Numbered from the stretch's first letter, positions 28,794 to 38,628 are shown. The stretch is 64,000 nucleotides of DNA from Helicobacter anseris (GCA_004368235.1 JXTW01000003.1:76806-140805), one strand, 5' to 3'. The notes: generated from the letters alone by a model not told the origin. Translations and numbers: made by a program.

Positions 28794-29078
28794 ATGAATA
28801 AAGCAGAATTTATCGAATTGGTAAGAGAAGTTAGCGATTTTTCAACTAAAAAAGAAGCTGAAATGGCTGTAAATGGGTTTGTAGCAGCTGTTGAAAAAGC
28901 ACTTTCTAAGAAGCAGACTATTGAACTTGTAGGTTTTGGTAAATTTGAAGCAGTAATGCAAAAGGGAAAGGAAGGAAAAGTTCCTGGTAGCAACAAAACT
29001 TATAAGACAAAAGATAAATATGTTCCTAAATTTAAACCTGGAAAAGGTCTTAAAGATCTTGTAGCTAAGGCTAAGTAA
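28794..29078 (+). CDS. hup: DNA-binding protein HU
   Basis: 94-residue histone-like protein that bends and compacts DNA. It has the HU helices with KKEAEMAVNGFVAAVEKAL, the VGFGKFE turn and the DNA-contacting arm with VPGSNKTYKTKDKYVPKFKPGKGLKD. The arm carries SNKTYK where many HU proteins have RNPxTG, with the intercalating Pro position reading VPG. The ribosome-binding site is part of a palindrome. tRNA-Arg follows 29 bases downstream. Confidence 0.93.
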   Translation: MNKAEFIELVREVSDFSTKKEAEMAVNGFVAAVEKALSKKQTIELVGFGKFEAVMQKGKEGKVPGSNKTYKTKDKYVPKFKPGKGLKDLVAKAK

Positions 29079-29107
29079 GGTTTTTCCTCTTGGATTCCAA
29101 GAGGTAT

Positions 29108-29184
29108 GTCCCCGTAGCTCAGCTGGATAGAGCGTACGATTCCTAATCGTAAGGTCGTGGGTTCGAATCCCGCCGAGGATACCA
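29108..29184 (+). tRNA. tRNA-Arg (CCT)
   Basis: A 77-nt cloverleaf with encoded CCA. The anticodon arm TACGA-TTCCTAA-TCGTA gives anticodon CCT, and the T arm is GGGTTCGAATCCC. The acceptor stem GTCCCCG/CGAGGAT has one G-T pair and one C-A mismatch. It lies between hup and ndk. Confidence 0.93.
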
Positions 29185-29247
29185 TGTAATTCTATAAAGA
29201 TACTATAAATTCTGTTAAGTTAAAATTAAAACTCGGAGTAGCTTGTT

Positions 29248-29661
29248 ATGGAGCAAACTTTATCTATTATTAAGCCTGATGCTGTTAAGAAGGGTGTAAT
29301 TGGAAGTATTATTACAAGGTTTGAAAGCAATAATTTGAGGATTGCTGCTATAAAAAAGATTAAACTAAGCAAACAGGATGCGCAGAAATTCTATGCTATT
29401 CATAAAGATAGACCGTTTTTTGATGGTTTGGTAGAATTTATGACAAGTGGTCCTGTAGTGGTAATGGTACTAGAGGGGCAAAATGCTGTAAGTAAAAATC
29501 GAGAACTTATGGGTGCAACTAATCCTAAAGAAGCAGCTGCTGGGACAATTCGTGCTGATTTTGCTGATAGTATTGAGGCAAATGCAGTGCATGGTAGTGA
29601 TAGTATGGAGAATGCAAAGATTGAGATAGATTTCTTTTTCTCTGGTCGTGAGATATGCTAG
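29248..29661 (+). CDS. ndk: Nucleoside diphosphate kinase
   Basis: 137 residues that transfer phosphate between nucleoside tri- and diphosphates through a phosphohistidine. The active site reads [12 protein letters not shown], and the N-terminal [16 protein letters not shown] is diagnostic. GGAG lies about 9 bases before the ATG. A DUF177 gene follows 16 bases downstream, beginning the ndk-yceD-rpmF-plsX-fabH run that H. pylori shares. Confidence 0.97.
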   Translation: MEQTLSIIKPDAVKKGVIGSIITRFESNNLRIAAIKKIKLSKQDAQKFYAIHKDRPFFDGLVEFMTSGPVVVMVLEGQNAVSKNRELMGATNPKEAAAGTIRADFADSIEANAVHGSDSMENAKIEIDFFFSGREIC

Positions 29662-29677
29662 GTATTTGATTTAATCA

Positions 29678-30028
29678 ATGAAGGTTATTTTTAGTAAAAT
29701 TACTTCACAGCCTAAGCATTTTGTATTTAAAAAAGATTCTATGGTTTTAGAATGCGATATTAGTAGAAAGAGTCATAATATCGCCTTTCTTTCTGGTGTT
29801 ATTAGAGGGGATATTACTTTAAGATGTGATCTAAGTGGAGAGGAGTTTAACAAGCATATTAACCAAGAGTTGGTTTTGTATATTTCAAATGGTATGTGGG
29901 ATACACAAAGCCAATCAGATCTGATGAGTTTTGATGTCATTGAATTTTTTGATGGCTTTATTGATATAGAATATTTTTTAAATAGTGAGATAGAATCTAT
30001 TAAATCTGATTATCATATTAAGGAGTAA
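29678..30028 (+). CDS. YceD/DUF177 family protein
   Basis: 116 residues. The position directly before rpmF and the pattern LRCDLSGEEF followed by an acidic YISNG...SFDVIEFFDGFID stretch fit the YceD (DUF177) family. The family travels with rpmF, plsX and fabH and is linked to 23S rRNA or ribosome maturation. The two Cys of the YceD finger are mostly missing here: only one is visible in the RCDLSG block. Function is inferred from context. Confidence 0.75.
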   Translation: MKVIFSKITSQPKHFVFKKDSMVLECDISRKSHNIAFLSGVIRGDITLRCDLSGEEFNKHINQELVLYISNGMWDTQSQSDLMSFDVIEFFDGFIDIEYFLNSEIESIKSDYHIKE

Positions 30029-30031
30029 GTT

Positions 30032-30181
30032 ATGGCAGTACCAAAGAGAAGAGTGAGCAAAACAAGAGCAGCAAAGAGAAGAACTCATTATAAGGTTAAC
30101 TTGGCAATGCCAGTGAGAGATAAAGATGGTAGTTGGAAAATGCCACACCATCGCAATAAATTTAGTGGTTTATATAACTAG
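30032..30181 (+). CDS. rpmF: 50S ribosomal protein bL32
   Basis: A short gene of 49 codons plus stop, with AAGGAG 6 bases before the ATG. The product starts [19 protein letters not shown] and ends [11 protein letters not shown], typical of bL32 in Helicobacter. The four zinc-binding Cys of many bL32 proteins are absent (the zinc-free form). It lies 3 bases after yceD and 11 before plsX. Confidence 0.97.
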   Translation: MAVPKRRVSKTRAAKRRTHYKVNLAMPVRDKDGSWKMPHHRNKFSGLYN

Positions 30182-30192
30182 TTTGGTGCTAA

Positions 30193-31176
30193 ATGATTAA
30201 AATAGCCATTGATGCAATGGGTGCAGACCATGGAGTCCAGCCCATTATTGATGGACTCTTTGCGGCTTTTAAGCGAGAGGTTTTTTTTGCCTATTTGGTA
30301 GGAGATCGTGAATTAATCAAACAGCATCTTAAGGTTACCCATAAGAATATAGAGATTATTCACTGTGATGATTATATTCGTATGGAAGAGCAGGCTAGCA
30401 CGACTACTAGACGTAAAGAATCCTCGATTTATGTTGCTATGGAGTTGTTGAAGAATAAGCAAGCAGATGTCCTTATTTCTGCTGGGCATAGTGGTGCTAC
30501 GATGAGTTTAGCAACTTTGCGTTTAGGTCGCATAGCTGGTGTATTAAGACCAGCAATTTGCACTATGATGCCTACAATTAAAAAGCGACCAAGTTTGATA
30601 CTTGATGCTGGTGCTAATACTGATTGCAAACCAGAGTTTTTGAAACACTTTGCTATTATGGGGTATGAATATGCAAGGAATGTTTTGGGTTATTCAAATC
30701 CTAGAGTTGGTCTTTTAGCTAATGGCGAAGAAGATTCTAAGGGGAATGAATTGACTAAAGAAGCTTTTAAACTTCTGCGTCCTTATAGTTTTTTTAAAGG
30801 AAATGTTGAAGGGAATGATATCTTTAATGGTAGTGTAGATGTAATTGTTTGTGATGGGTATAGTGGAAATATTGTACTTAAGGCTAGCGAAGGGGTTGCA
30901 AGTTCTGTATTTGCTCTTCTTAGGGATGAAATTAAAAAATCACCATTAGCAATGTTGGGTGCACTTTTGTTAAAACCATCCTTTAGGGCTTTGAAAAAAG
31001 AAACAGATTATGCAGAGTATGGTGGAGCACCACTTCTTGGAGTAAATGGCAATGTGATTATTAGTCATGGCAAAAGCAATGCTAGAGCCATAGAGTGTGC
31101 GATTTATCAAGCGCTTAAGACTAAAAAAACAGAGATTAATCAAGAAATTGCACGAGCTTTTGAGCAAGAAGTATAG
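30193..31176 (+). CDS. plsX: Phosphate acyltransferase PlsX
   Basis: Makes acyl-phosphate from acyl-ACP to start phospholipid synthesis. The N-terminal [29 protein letters not shown] and the [16 protein letters not shown] block are diagnostic. It has 327 residues. It lies between rpmF and fabH (27-base gap) on the same strand. The ribosome-binding site is weak (GGTG), which fits coupling to rpmF. Confidence 0.96.
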   Translation: MIKIAIDAMGADHGVQPIIDGLFAAFKREVFFAYLVGDRELIKQHLKVTHKNIEIIHCDDYIRMEEQASTTTRRKESSIYVAMELLKNKQADVLISAGHSGATMSLATLRLGRIAGVLRPAICTMMPTIKKRPSLILDAGANTDCKPEFLKHFAIMGYEYARNVLGYSNPRVGLLANGEEDSKGNELTKEAFKLLRPYSFFKGNVEGNDIFNGSVDVIVCDGYSGNIVLKASEGVASSVFALLRDEIKKSPLAMLGALLLKPSFRALKKETDYAEYGGAPLLGVNGNVIISHGKSNARAIECAIYQALKTKKTEINQEIARAFEQEV

Positions 31177-31203
31177 GAATTAAAACTTAAGGAAAGATAA
31201 ACC

Positions 31204-32172
31204 ATGTATGCAGCACTAAAATCTATCGCTTCTTATATTCCCACTAAGTGTGTGAGTAATCATGATTTTGAAAAGATTTTGGATACTTCTGATGAATGGA
31301 TTATTGAGCGTACTGGTATTTCTACGCGTTATTTTGCATTAGATGGTGAGGATACGAGCGATCTGGGTGCGAAGGCTGGTGCTTTAGCTATTGAGCGTGC
31401 GGGATTAAAGCCTAGTGATATAGATCTGATATTAGTTGGTACACTTAGCCCAGATTTTTTAGGTATGCCATCTACAGCCTGTTTGGTTGCTAGAAAACTT
31501 GGATTGAGTAATTGCCCAGCTTTTGATATTACGGCTGCTTGTACAGGATTTATTTACTTGCTTGCAACAGCTAAGGCTTTTGTGGAATCTGGTATATATA
31601 AAAAAGTATTGATTATAGGCGCAGAAAAAATAAGTAAAATTTTAGATTTTAGTGATAGAAGCACTTGTGTGCTTTTTGGAGATGGAGCTGGAGCTGCTGT
31701 GATTAGCACTACTGATGATCCAAAAAAGAGTATATTAGATGTGCATATTTCTGGGGATGGGAATTTTTCTTCTTTATTGCAGACGCCGATTTCTTCTTTA
31801 AAAAATGATGCAAAACAATGTTTGCAGATGCGAGGTAATGAAGTATTTAAAATCGCTGTTAAGACACTTGTTACAGATGTTGAAAATATTATGCAGAAAA
31901 ATAATATTACTTCAAAGGATGTAACTTATTTTATCCCTCATCAAGCAAATTTAAGAATTATTAAAGCTGTTGGAGAGCGTTTAAGTTTCCAAAAAGAGCA
32001 AATTATTTTATCTGTGCAAAAATATGGTAATACATCTGCTGCTAGTATACCTATGGCTATGAATGATGTATATGAATCTGGAAAATTAAAAAATGGGGAT
32101 TTGATGGTTTTAGATGCTATTGGTGGTGGACTTACCTGGGGATCTGCACTGGTGTATTTTGATGGTAATTAA
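31204..32172 (+). CDS. fabH: 3-oxoacyl-ACP synthase III (FabH)
   Basis: Condenses acetyl-CoA with malonyl-ACP to start fatty acid synthesis. The catalytic triad is visible as Cys in [13 protein letters not shown], His in [10 protein letters not shown] and Asn in YGNTSAAS. It has 322 residues, with AAGGAAAG before the ATG. It is the last gene of the ribosomal-lipid cluster; a structured intergenic region follows. Confidence 0.97.
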   Translation: MYAALKSIASYIPTKCVSNHDFEKILDTSDEWIIERTGISTRYFALDGEDTSDLGAKAGALAIERAGLKPSDIDLILVGTLSPDFLGMPSTACLVARKLGLSNCPAFDITAACTGFIYLLATAKAFVESGIYKKVLIIGAEKISKILDFSDRSTCVLFGDGAGAAVISTTDDPKKSILDVHISGDGNFSSLLQTPISSLKNDAKQCLQMRGNEVFKIAVKTLVTDVENIMQKNNITSKDVTYFIPHQANLRIIKAVGERLSFQKEQIILSVQKYGNTSAASIPMAMNDVYESGKLKNGDLMVLDAIGGGLTWGSALVYFDGN

Positions 32173-32232
32173 TCTTAATTGATTAAAACTAGTTATTTGC
32201 TTTATAAATTTTATATATTTTACTTTATAATT

Positions 32233-32402
32233 ACAAAGCCTGAATGATTCGTGTTTTTTAATTGTTCGTCCGTTAAATAATATATTTTTAGGCGAGGTGT
32301 AATGGCTTTGTGTGTTCGGTATTTTTGCTTGAGACTCTAAGAGTTTAGAATCTGCCGCCTAATAAGTCTTCCTTTGCCTTGTTTTATGGCTATTGGGCTT
32401 AA
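32233..32402 (+). ncRNA. Structured RNA candidate upstream of purD (possibly 6S RNA)
   Basis: The 279-bp gap between fabH and purD is more GC-rich and more self-complementary than its neighbours. The ends AAGCCTGA (32236-32243) and TTGGGCTT (32393-32400) can pair over 8 bp. An inner perfect 7-bp stem TTAGGCG (32288-32294)/CGCCTAA (32356-32362) encloses ACTC-TAA-GAGT near the tip. That long rod with a large internal bubble is 6S-like, about 165-170 nt. I recall 6S RNA lying near purD in H. pylori, which I cannot verify here. Alternatively, ACAAAGCC (32233-32240) pairs perfectly with GGCTTTGT (32304-32311), so this could be a switching purD leader. Confidence 0.45.
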
Positions 32403-32451
32403 ACATTTTAAATAGCGGTTGTTTGGGTTTATCATATTATTAAGGAGAGTA

Positions 32452-33726
32452 ATGGAATATAGGGTTTTAATACTAGGTAGTGGGGGTAGAGAATATGCAA
32501 TTGGGCTTCATCTTTTAAAAGATTCTCGTATCAAGACTTTGTTTTTTGCTCCTGGTAATGGTGCTACACAAAGACTTGGACAAAATATAGATTTTATAAA
32601 TGTGGATCAGTTAATTAAGGAAATACAAAAAAGAGAGATTAATTTTGTTATTATTGGTGCAGAGAATTTTATTGCAGATGGCGTAAGTGATGCCTTAAGA
32701 TTAGCTGGTATCAAAGTTTTTGCCCCAAGCCAGAAAGCTGGGAAGCTAGAAAGTTCTAAGGCTTTTATGAAAGATTTTGTTACACGCTATAATATACCAA
32801 CAGCACGCTATGTACAAACAGATAACTTAGATGTTGCTAAGGCATTTTTACAAACTTTAAAATCACCCTATGTGATTAAAGCCGATGGTCTGTGTGCTGG
32901 TAAGGGAGTAGTTATTGTTGAGGACATTGATGAGGCTTTTAAGACTGTAGAAAAATTTCTTAGTGGAGAGGCTTTTGGTCAAAGTGGGAAGAGAGTGGTT
33001 ATTGAGGAGTTCATGGATGGCTTTGAGCTTTCTGTATTTGCTATTTGTGATGGTGAGGATTTTATCCTCTTGCCAGCTTGTCAAGATCATAAGAGACTTT
33101 TAGATGGAGATATGGGACCTAATACCGGTGGAATGGGTGCTTATGCCCCTTCTCCTCTTTGTGATGATAAATTGATGGAGAAAATTAAAACACGTCTTAT
33201 TGCCCCTACGCTTGCAGGGATGAAAAATGAGGATAATCCTTTTTTAGGTGTTTTATTTGCTGGGGTTATGGTGAGGCAACTGGGAGATGAGTTTGAGCCT
33301 TATTTACTTGAGTATAATGTACGTTTTGGAGATCCAGAATGTGAGGTTTTGATGCCACTTTTAAAGACACCACTTATTGATATTTGTGAAGCTGTTTTAA
33401 GAGGAGAGCTATCAAAACTTAAGGTTGATTTTCATAATAAAAGTGCAATGGCAGTAGTTGTAGCAACAAAAGAATATCCATATAATAAGCCAATAGCTCA
33501 AAAAATTTCTTTTAAAGATTATGATGGTAGTTTGGGGCATTTTGTTTTTGCAGGGGTTGAAAATAAAGAAGGAGTTTTATTTGCTAGTGGTGGACGTGTA
33601 CTTCTTAGTATCGGTGTAGCTAAAGATTTGAAAACAGCACATTATAATGCTTATAAGCTTTTAGAAAGTATAGAGTTTGATGGTATGCATTATCGTAATG
33701 ACATTGGATATAGGGCTTTAAAATGA
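32452..33726 (+). CDS. purD: Phosphoribosylamine-glycine ligase (GAR synthetase)
   Basis: ATP-grasp enzyme of purine synthesis. N-terminal VLILGSGGREYAIG, SSKAFMKDF, KADGLCAGKGVV, DGDMGPNTGGMGAY and YNVRFGDPECEV are all characteristic. I start at ATG 32452 because AAGGAGAG precedes it by 2-9 bases. A TTG at 32419 lies in frame but has no ribosome-binding site and would add residues before the conserved nucleotide-binding start. That gives 424 residues. The next gene overlaps by 4 bases. Confidence 0.96.
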   Translation: MEYRVLILGSGGREYAIGLHLLKDSRIKTLFFAPGNGATQRLGQNIDFINVDQLIKEIQKREINFVIIGAENFIADGVSDALRLAGIKVFAPSQKAGKLESSKAFMKDFVTRYNIPTARYVQTDNLDVAKAFLQTLKSPYVIKADGLCAGKGVVIVEDIDEAFKTVEKFLSGEAFGQSGKRVVIEEFMDGFELSVFAICDGEDFILLPACQDHKRLLDGDMGPNTGGMGAYAPSPLCDDKLMEKIKTRLIAPTLAGMKNEDNPFLGVLFAGVMVRQLGDEFEPYLLEYNVRFGDPECEVLMPLLKTPLIDICEAVLRGELSKLKVDFHNKSAMAVVVATKEYPYNKPIAQKISFKDYDGSLGHFVFAGVENKEGVLFASGGRVLLSIGVAKDLKTAHYNAYKLLESIEFDGMHYRNDIGYRALK

Positions 33727-34187
33727 GGTTAGATAGCGATAAAATTGAAGAAATACTTTATAGAGAGAATCTTAAAATTGCCCCATTTTCTAAACGTGTT
33801 TTGGCTTATTTGATTGATGACTTATTAATCGCATTCATTTTTTTTATTATGTTTTTTTCTCAATTCTCTAGTTTGAGGGGAAATGAATTAGCTTTGACAC
33901 AGCTTGTGGGTAGCTTATCTATTTATGCAGTTATATTACGTTTTTTCTATCAGAGTATTTTTACCTATCTTTATGGTGCTAGTATTGGAAAGATGATTAT
34001 GCATATTAAGATTTTGCAAATAGATAGCTTAGATTCCCCAGATATGTTAAATGCGCTAGCGCGTAGTTTTTTTAAAGAGATAGGACAAGCACTATTATAT
34101 ATTACATATTTTTTTGCTATTAATGATCCACTTGTTAGAACATTGCACGATAGAATTGTAAAGAGTGTGGTCATTATGCAGGATTAG
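33723..34187 (+). CDS. RDD family membrane protein
   Basis: 154 residues with three hydrophobic segments (about 30-50, 60-80 and 110-130). The RDD-like start FSKRVLAYLIDDLLIAF carries the R and DD pattern of the family. Function is unknown for most members; ion or small-molecule transport has been proposed. It overlaps purD by ATGA and is followed 3 bases later by lptD, as in the purD-lptD block I recall from H. pylori. Confidence 0.85.
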   Translation: MRLDSDKIEEILYRENLKIAPFSKRVLAYLIDDLLIAFIFFIMFFSQFSSLRGNELALTQLVGSLSIYAVILRFFYQSIFTYLYGASIGKMIMHIKILQIDSLDSPDMLNALARSFFKEIGQALLYITYFFAINDPLVRTLHDRIVKSVVIMQD

Positions 34188-34190
34188 TTC

Positions 34191-36464
34191 TTGAAGGGTT
34201 TTGTTGTTTTTTTGATATTAGCCACGTGCCTATTAGCACAAGTAGCAGAACAAAAAAAAGATTCAAATGGTAATAAGATATTTGAGCTTTTAGCAGATAA
34301 AGTATATGCAGAAGGTAATAAAGTATATGCAGAAGGTAATGCTGTTTTATTAAATAATGATGCCTATATAATAGCTAAAAAAATTGTTTTTGATAGATCA
34401 AAAAAGATTGCAGATATTAGCGGGAATGTTAAGATTTATAAAGGTGGAAATCTTTTTGCTAGTTCAGAAAAGACACAGATTCGTCTTAATGATAAATATG
34501 CCCTTATTGAACCATTTTATATACAAGATACTACTAGTGGAATGTGGGTCAGTGCACTTAGTGCAAGTAGTCAAGATGGTGTTTATAGTTTTAAAAAAGC
34601 AATAATTTCTGGTTGTAGTATTGAGCGTCCCATTTGGCATATGAATATCAGTTCTGGATATTTTGATAGTAATAAGTCTAGGCTTAGTATTTGGAATCCA
34701 ACTATATATCTTGGTGATGTTCCTATCTTTTATTTTCCCTATTTAAGGGTGTCAACTAATAATGAAAGGTCAAGTGGTTTTCTTTTTCCAGGATTTGGTT
34801 CATCAAATCGAGATGGTTTTGTTTTAACTCAACCTTTTTATATTGCTCCACAAAGTTTTTGGGATATGACACTATCTCCTCAAGTGCGTACAAGTCGTGG
34901 TGCAGGTGCTTCTTTAGAGCTTAGAGCAGTTAATTCTTCTAATGATAATTTTCTACTTAACATAAAATATCTTTATAGCAAGGATGCTTATAGAAATTAT
35001 TGGAATCTAAGAAATAAACATGTATTTGGTTTTGATTTTTTGCACTCTAGCGCTAATGTGTTGCAAAAATATTTTGGATTAAAAAATAGTCTTGATAATG
35101 GAATTTATCTTGATTTTTTATATATGAACGACTTGGATTATTTGCGTTTTGATAAGTATAATGCATTGATTACTGATGGTACAAGAGTTTCTAAAATTAA
35201 TCTTTATTTACAGAGTGAAAATCATTACTATGGACTTAATTTTCGCTATTTTTTAAATCTTAATAAAATTAACAATGATACAACATTCCAAACTTTACCA
35301 ACTTTGCAATATCATAAATACTTAAAGCCTCTTTTTTATAAGGGGCTTTTGTATTCTATTGATTATGAGATGAAAAATATAGCTAGAACAGTAGGGTATG
35401 GCTATGTAGAAAATAGCCTTTCCATTCCTATTGGTATCCAGCTATCTCTTTTTAATAAGTGGCTTTCCTTTGGTGCATGGAGTGATTTTTATGTAAGTAA
35501 TTTAGCAATATATAATCAGCAAAATAGTTTTATTGGCACAGGTTTTGAGAATTCAAAAACAGGTAATTATCTTTCGGCTAATTATACTTTTAACATTAAT
35601 ATGGATTTGGCAAAAGACTATAATAAAGTTTTCCATATTATGCAATTTGATGTATCTTTTAGTGCTCCTTATTTAAGGTTTAGTAATGGATTATTAAATC
35701 CTGTTTTTCTTAATAGTGCACCTGGTTATGTAGCTAATAAAGATGGTAGCTATACCATTAATGGTAGAATTTATGATGATTATTGGAATCCAATTATTAT
35801 TAATGATTATGCTGCTGGATCTAGAGTGATAGATCTTAAATTCTACCAGTATTTTTATGGTGCTGGAGGCAGGGAGCTTTTTTATTGGAGGATGTATGAA
35901 AGATTGAATTTAGATGATTCTATTTCATTTTATCGACTACCTCTAGAGAATAAGATTGGATTTTCTCCAATAGATGGACTAGATATTTCTAGCATTATTT
36001 CTTATTCATTTTTTTGGCAAAATTTCCAAGAAGTTTCACTAAGTGCAAGCTATCGCCATAAATATCTTTACAGCTCTCTTACTTACTATATTAAAAATCA
36101 GTTTTCTGATTTAACAACTCTAAAGCAAGAAACAACTGCTAATAACTTAAGTTTTTCCTTTAGCAATGACTTTGGTTATTTTGGTCTTGCAGCATCATTG
36201 AATTTAAATTTTAATAATCTCAAGCAGTATAACGGGGATATTTCATCTATCATTACGAATTGGTCAATTGGAATTTTTAAAAATATTCGTTGTTTTGGTT
36301 TTGGCTTAAAGCTAGCTTCCACTAGGACGCCTATTCTGACTAATGATTCCACGGCTACTGGAGGGTTTGCTACTAGTGTTTTAAATAATACTTATCTAAA
36401 ATTTGAATTTAGTTTTTCTCCTTTGGCACAAAGTGGTCTTACTTATCGATTTTATAATCAATAG
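34191..36464 (+). CDS. lptD: LPS-assembly outer-membrane protein LptD
   Basis: The outer-membrane translocon that inserts LPS. The signal peptide is MKGFVVFLILATCLLAQ. An LptA-like jellyroll follows (about 30-130, with AVLLNNDAYIIAKKIVFD and ISGNVKIYKGG). A long barrel domain with many aromatic strands ends in LTYRFYNQ. It has 757 residues. The start is TTG at 34191, with GGA upstream and the RDD stop 4 bases before it. The N-terminal domain contains an exact 21-bp tandem duplication. No Cys pairs of the E. coli type are visible. Confidence 0.9.
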   Translation: MKGFVVFLILATCLLAQVAEQKKDSNGNKIFELLADKVYAEGNKVYAEGNAVLLNNDAYIIAKKIVFDRSKKIADISGNVKIYKGGNLFASSEKTQIRLNDKYALIEPFYIQDTTSGMWVSALSASSQDGVYSFKKAIISGCSIERPIWHMNISSGYFDSNKSRLSIWNPTIYLGDVPIFYFPYLRVSTNNERSSGFLFPGFGSSNRDGFVLTQPFYIAPQSFWDMTLSPQVRTSRGAGASLELRAVNSSNDNFLLNIKYLYSKDAYRNYWNLRNKHVFGFDFLHSSANVLQKYFGLKNSLDNGIYLDFLYMNDLDYLRFDKYNALITDGTRVSKINLYLQSENHYYGLNFRYFLNLNKINNDTTFQTLPTLQYHKYLKPLFYKGLLYSIDYEMKNIARTVGYGYVENSLSIPIGIQLSLFNKWLSFGAWSDFYVSNLAIYNQQNSFIGTGFENSKTGNYLSANYTFNINMDLAKDYNKVFHIMQFDVSFSAPYLRFSNGLLNPVFLNSAPGYVANKDGSYTINGRIYDDYWNPIIINDYAAGSRVIDLKFYQYFYGAGGRELFYWRMYERLNLDDSISFYRLPLENKIGFSPIDGLDISSIISYSFFWQNFQEVSLSASYRHKYLYSSLTYYIKNQFSDLTTLKQETTANNLSFSFSNDFGYFGLAASLNLNFNNLKQYNGDISSIITNWSIGIFKNIRCFGFGLKLASTRTPILTNDSTATGGFATSVLNNTYLKFEFSFSPLAQSGLTYRFYNQ
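34299..34340 (+). repeat. 21-bp perfect tandem duplication inside lptD
   Basis: Two identical copies of a 21-base unit, 34299-34319 and 34320-34340. Each encodes KVYAEGN, so the protein reads KVYAEGN twice. The duplication is in frame and lies just before the first strands of the LptA-like domain. It has no effect on the reading frame. Confidence 0.95.
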
Positions 36465-36502
36465 AGGGCTTTTAAATTTTGGATAATAGGGGTTATTTGC
36501 GA

Positions 36503-36508
36503 TATAAT
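36503..36508 (+). promoter_or_regulatory. -10 box for pnp
   Basis: TATAAT preceded by TTTGCGA, 23 bases before the pnp start. This separates pnp from the purD-RDD-lptD transcript upstream. Confidence 0.5.
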
Positions 36509-36531
36509 GTATTTTTTTTAAGGGTTAAGTA

Positions 36532-38601
36532 ATGCAAGAAATACAGATTATACATAATGAAACAAAAGAGCTTTATAAACTTGATTATGTAGCTAAACAG
36601 GCGAGTGCTTCTTTATTTTATCAAAATGGTAAGACAGTGATATTAGCAAGTATTGCTATTGCAAGTAAGGATAGCGATGGAGACTTTGTGCCATTTAGTG
36701 TTCAATATATTGAGAAAGCTTATGCAGTAGGACGATTTCCCGGAGGATTTGTAAAGCGTGAAGGTAAGCCGGCTGAATTTGAGATTCTTACATCAAGGAT
36801 TGTTGATCGTACTCTTCGTCCTTTATTTCCTAAAACCTACAGAAGAGCTACGCATTTAACTATTTTTGTTTTGAGTTATGATGGAAAAAGTGATTTACAA
36901 ATTGATGCTTTAAATGCTGCAGCAAATGTGTTATTAATATCAGAAGTACCATTTGCATTGCCTATAGCAGGTGTGAGGGTTGGTTATATAGATAATTCAT
37001 TTGTGCTTAATCCTACTCCAGAGATGCTAATGCATAGTACTCTAGATTTGTTGGTATCAGGTAGTTTTAATGATATTTTAATGATAGAGATGAAGGGAGC
37101 TTCTAGCAATGGCATAGATGAAGAGAAGTTTTTAGAAGCAATTTGTGTTGCCAAAACAAAGATTAAAGCTTTATGCGAGGAATATCATACCCATATTGCT
37201 AAGCATAAGAAACCTATTTTGGATTTAGATTTGCAAGATGTTTATTATAGTCTTGAGTTAGAGGAAATTCTTAAAGATTGTTATAAAGAGGAGTTGAGTA
37301 AAATTTTAAATCAGATGGCAAAGAGTGAAAGAAATTCTGATTTAGATTGCTTATGTAATAAATTAATAGATAAGTTTGGTGATCAGTATGATTCTAAAGT
37401 GATTGTTCATACGCTTGAAGTATATAAAAGATCGTTAGTACGTAATCAAATTTTGAAAGAGCGTATACGTATAGATGGCAGAAAACTTGATGAAGTGAGA
37501 TCTATTAGTATAGATACAAATATTTTACCCTGTGCACATGGAAGTGCTTTATTTACACGTGGACAAACACAAGCATTAGTTGTAGCTACACTTGGTAGTG
37601 AAGGTGATGCACAAAGCAAAGAGATTTTAGGATCTAGCGCGCAAAAAGACTATTTTACATTTCATTATAACTTTCCAGGCTTTAGTGTAGGGGAAGCAAG
37701 TATGATAGGATCTCCCTCTCGTCGTGAATTAGGACATGGTAATTTAGCTAGGAAGGCTTTAGAATCTTGTATTGTAGATAAAACTCAAACTATTCGTCTA
37801 GTTTCAGAAATTTTAGAATCCAATGGATCTAGCTCTATGGCAAGTGTATGTGGAGGATCTTTGGCATTGGCAGCTAGCGGGGTGAAAACAGATAGTCTTA
37901 TAGCTGGAGTGGCAATGGGTCTTGTTGTTGAAGAAGATCAGTATGCAATTTTGACAGATATTATGGGACTGGAAGATCATGATGGGGATATGGATTTTAA
38001 GGTAGCTGGTAATAATCAATATATTACAGCTATGCAAATGGATATTAAGCTAGGTGGTCTTAGCATAGATATTTTAAAAGAAGCTTTATATCAAGCTAAA
38101 CGTGGTCGTGAGCATATTTTAGAGATTATGCAGGAGGCTAAAGAAAAGATTATTATCAATGATTTGGTATTGCCAAAAAGTGAGGAGTTTGATATCCCAT
38201 CCTCAAAAATCGTTGATGTTATTGGTGTTGGTGGCAAGGTAATTAAGGAAATTATCGAGAGATTTGATGTAAGTATTGATTTGGATCGAGATAATGGTAG
38301 GGTAAAGATTTTTGGTCTAGATTCTTCTTTAGTGTTAGAAGCAAAGGATTTTATCTTAGAGCTTGTAGGAGAAAAAAATCCCTACAAAATAGGACAAGAA
38401 ATCCAAGGGCATGTTAAACGCGTAGTTGATTTTGGAGTATTTGTCAGTTTACCAAAAGGAGGAGATGGATTATTGCATATGAGCAAGTTTATTAAAAATA
38501 AACTAGAAAAGCCTAAGCAATATTTTCAAGAAGGTCAGCGTGTGCGTTGTATTATTAGTGGATTTAATAAGGGTAAAATAGATCTTGATATTTTAAGATA
38601 A
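36532..38601 (+). CDS. pnp: Polyribonucleotide nucleotidyltransferase (PNPase)
   Basis: 3'-5' phosphorolytic exoribonuclease of RNA turnover. Two RNase PH domains are visible, the second with FTRGQTQALVVATLG and the catalytic region around GLEDHDGDMDFKVAG. A KH domain (VIGVGGKVIKEIIERF) and a C-terminal S1 domain (VVDFGVFVSLPKGGDGLLH) follow. It has 689 residues. Its own promoter is visible 23 bases upstream. atpE follows 89 bases downstream with a separate -10 box. Confidence 0.97.
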   Translation: MQEIQIIHNETKELYKLDYVAKQASASLFYQNGKTVILASIAIASKDSDGDFVPFSVQYIEKAYAVGRFPGGFVKREGKPAEFEILTSRIVDRTLRPLFPKTYRRATHLTIFVLSYDGKSDLQIDALNAAANVLLISEVPFALPIAGVRVGYIDNSFVLNPTPEMLMHSTLDLLVSGSFNDILMIEMKGASSNGIDEEKFLEAICVAKTKIKALCEEYHTHIAKHKKPILDLDLQDVYYSLELEEILKDCYKEELSKILNQMAKSERNSDLDCLCNKLIDKFGDQYDSKVIVHTLEVYKRSLVRNQILKERIRIDGRKLDEVRSISIDTNILPCAHGSALFTRGQTQALVVATLGSEGDAQSKEILGSSAQKDYFTFHYNFPGFSVGEASMIGSPSRRELGHGNLARKALESCIVDKTQTIRLVSEILESNGSSSMASVCGGSLALAASGVKTDSLIAGVAMGLVVEEDQYAILTDIMGLEDHDGDMDFKVAGNNQYITAMQMDIKLGGLSIDILKEALYQAKRGREHILEIMQEAKEKIIINDLVLPKSEEFDIPSSKIVDVIGVGGKVIKEIIERFDVSIDLDRDNGRVKIFGLDSSLVLEAKDFILELVGEKNPYKIGQEIQGHVKRVVDFGVFVSLPKGGDGLLHMSKFIKNKLEKPKQYFQEGQRVRCIISGFNKGKIDLDILR

Positions 38602-38622
38602 TCTATTTTTGTATAAATTTGA

Positions 38623-38628
38623 TATAAT
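38623..38628 (+). promoter_or_regulatory. -10 box for atpE
   Basis: TATAAT preceded by TTTGA, 62 bases before the atpE ATG and 21 bases after the pnp stop. It implies a leader of about 55 bases. Confidence 0.5.

Noticed and set aside
32419..32451. Upstream TTG extension of purD
   Set aside because: AAGGAGAG directly precedes the ATG at 32452, and the conserved nucleotide-binding strand begins right after it. The extension would be coded by the leader.
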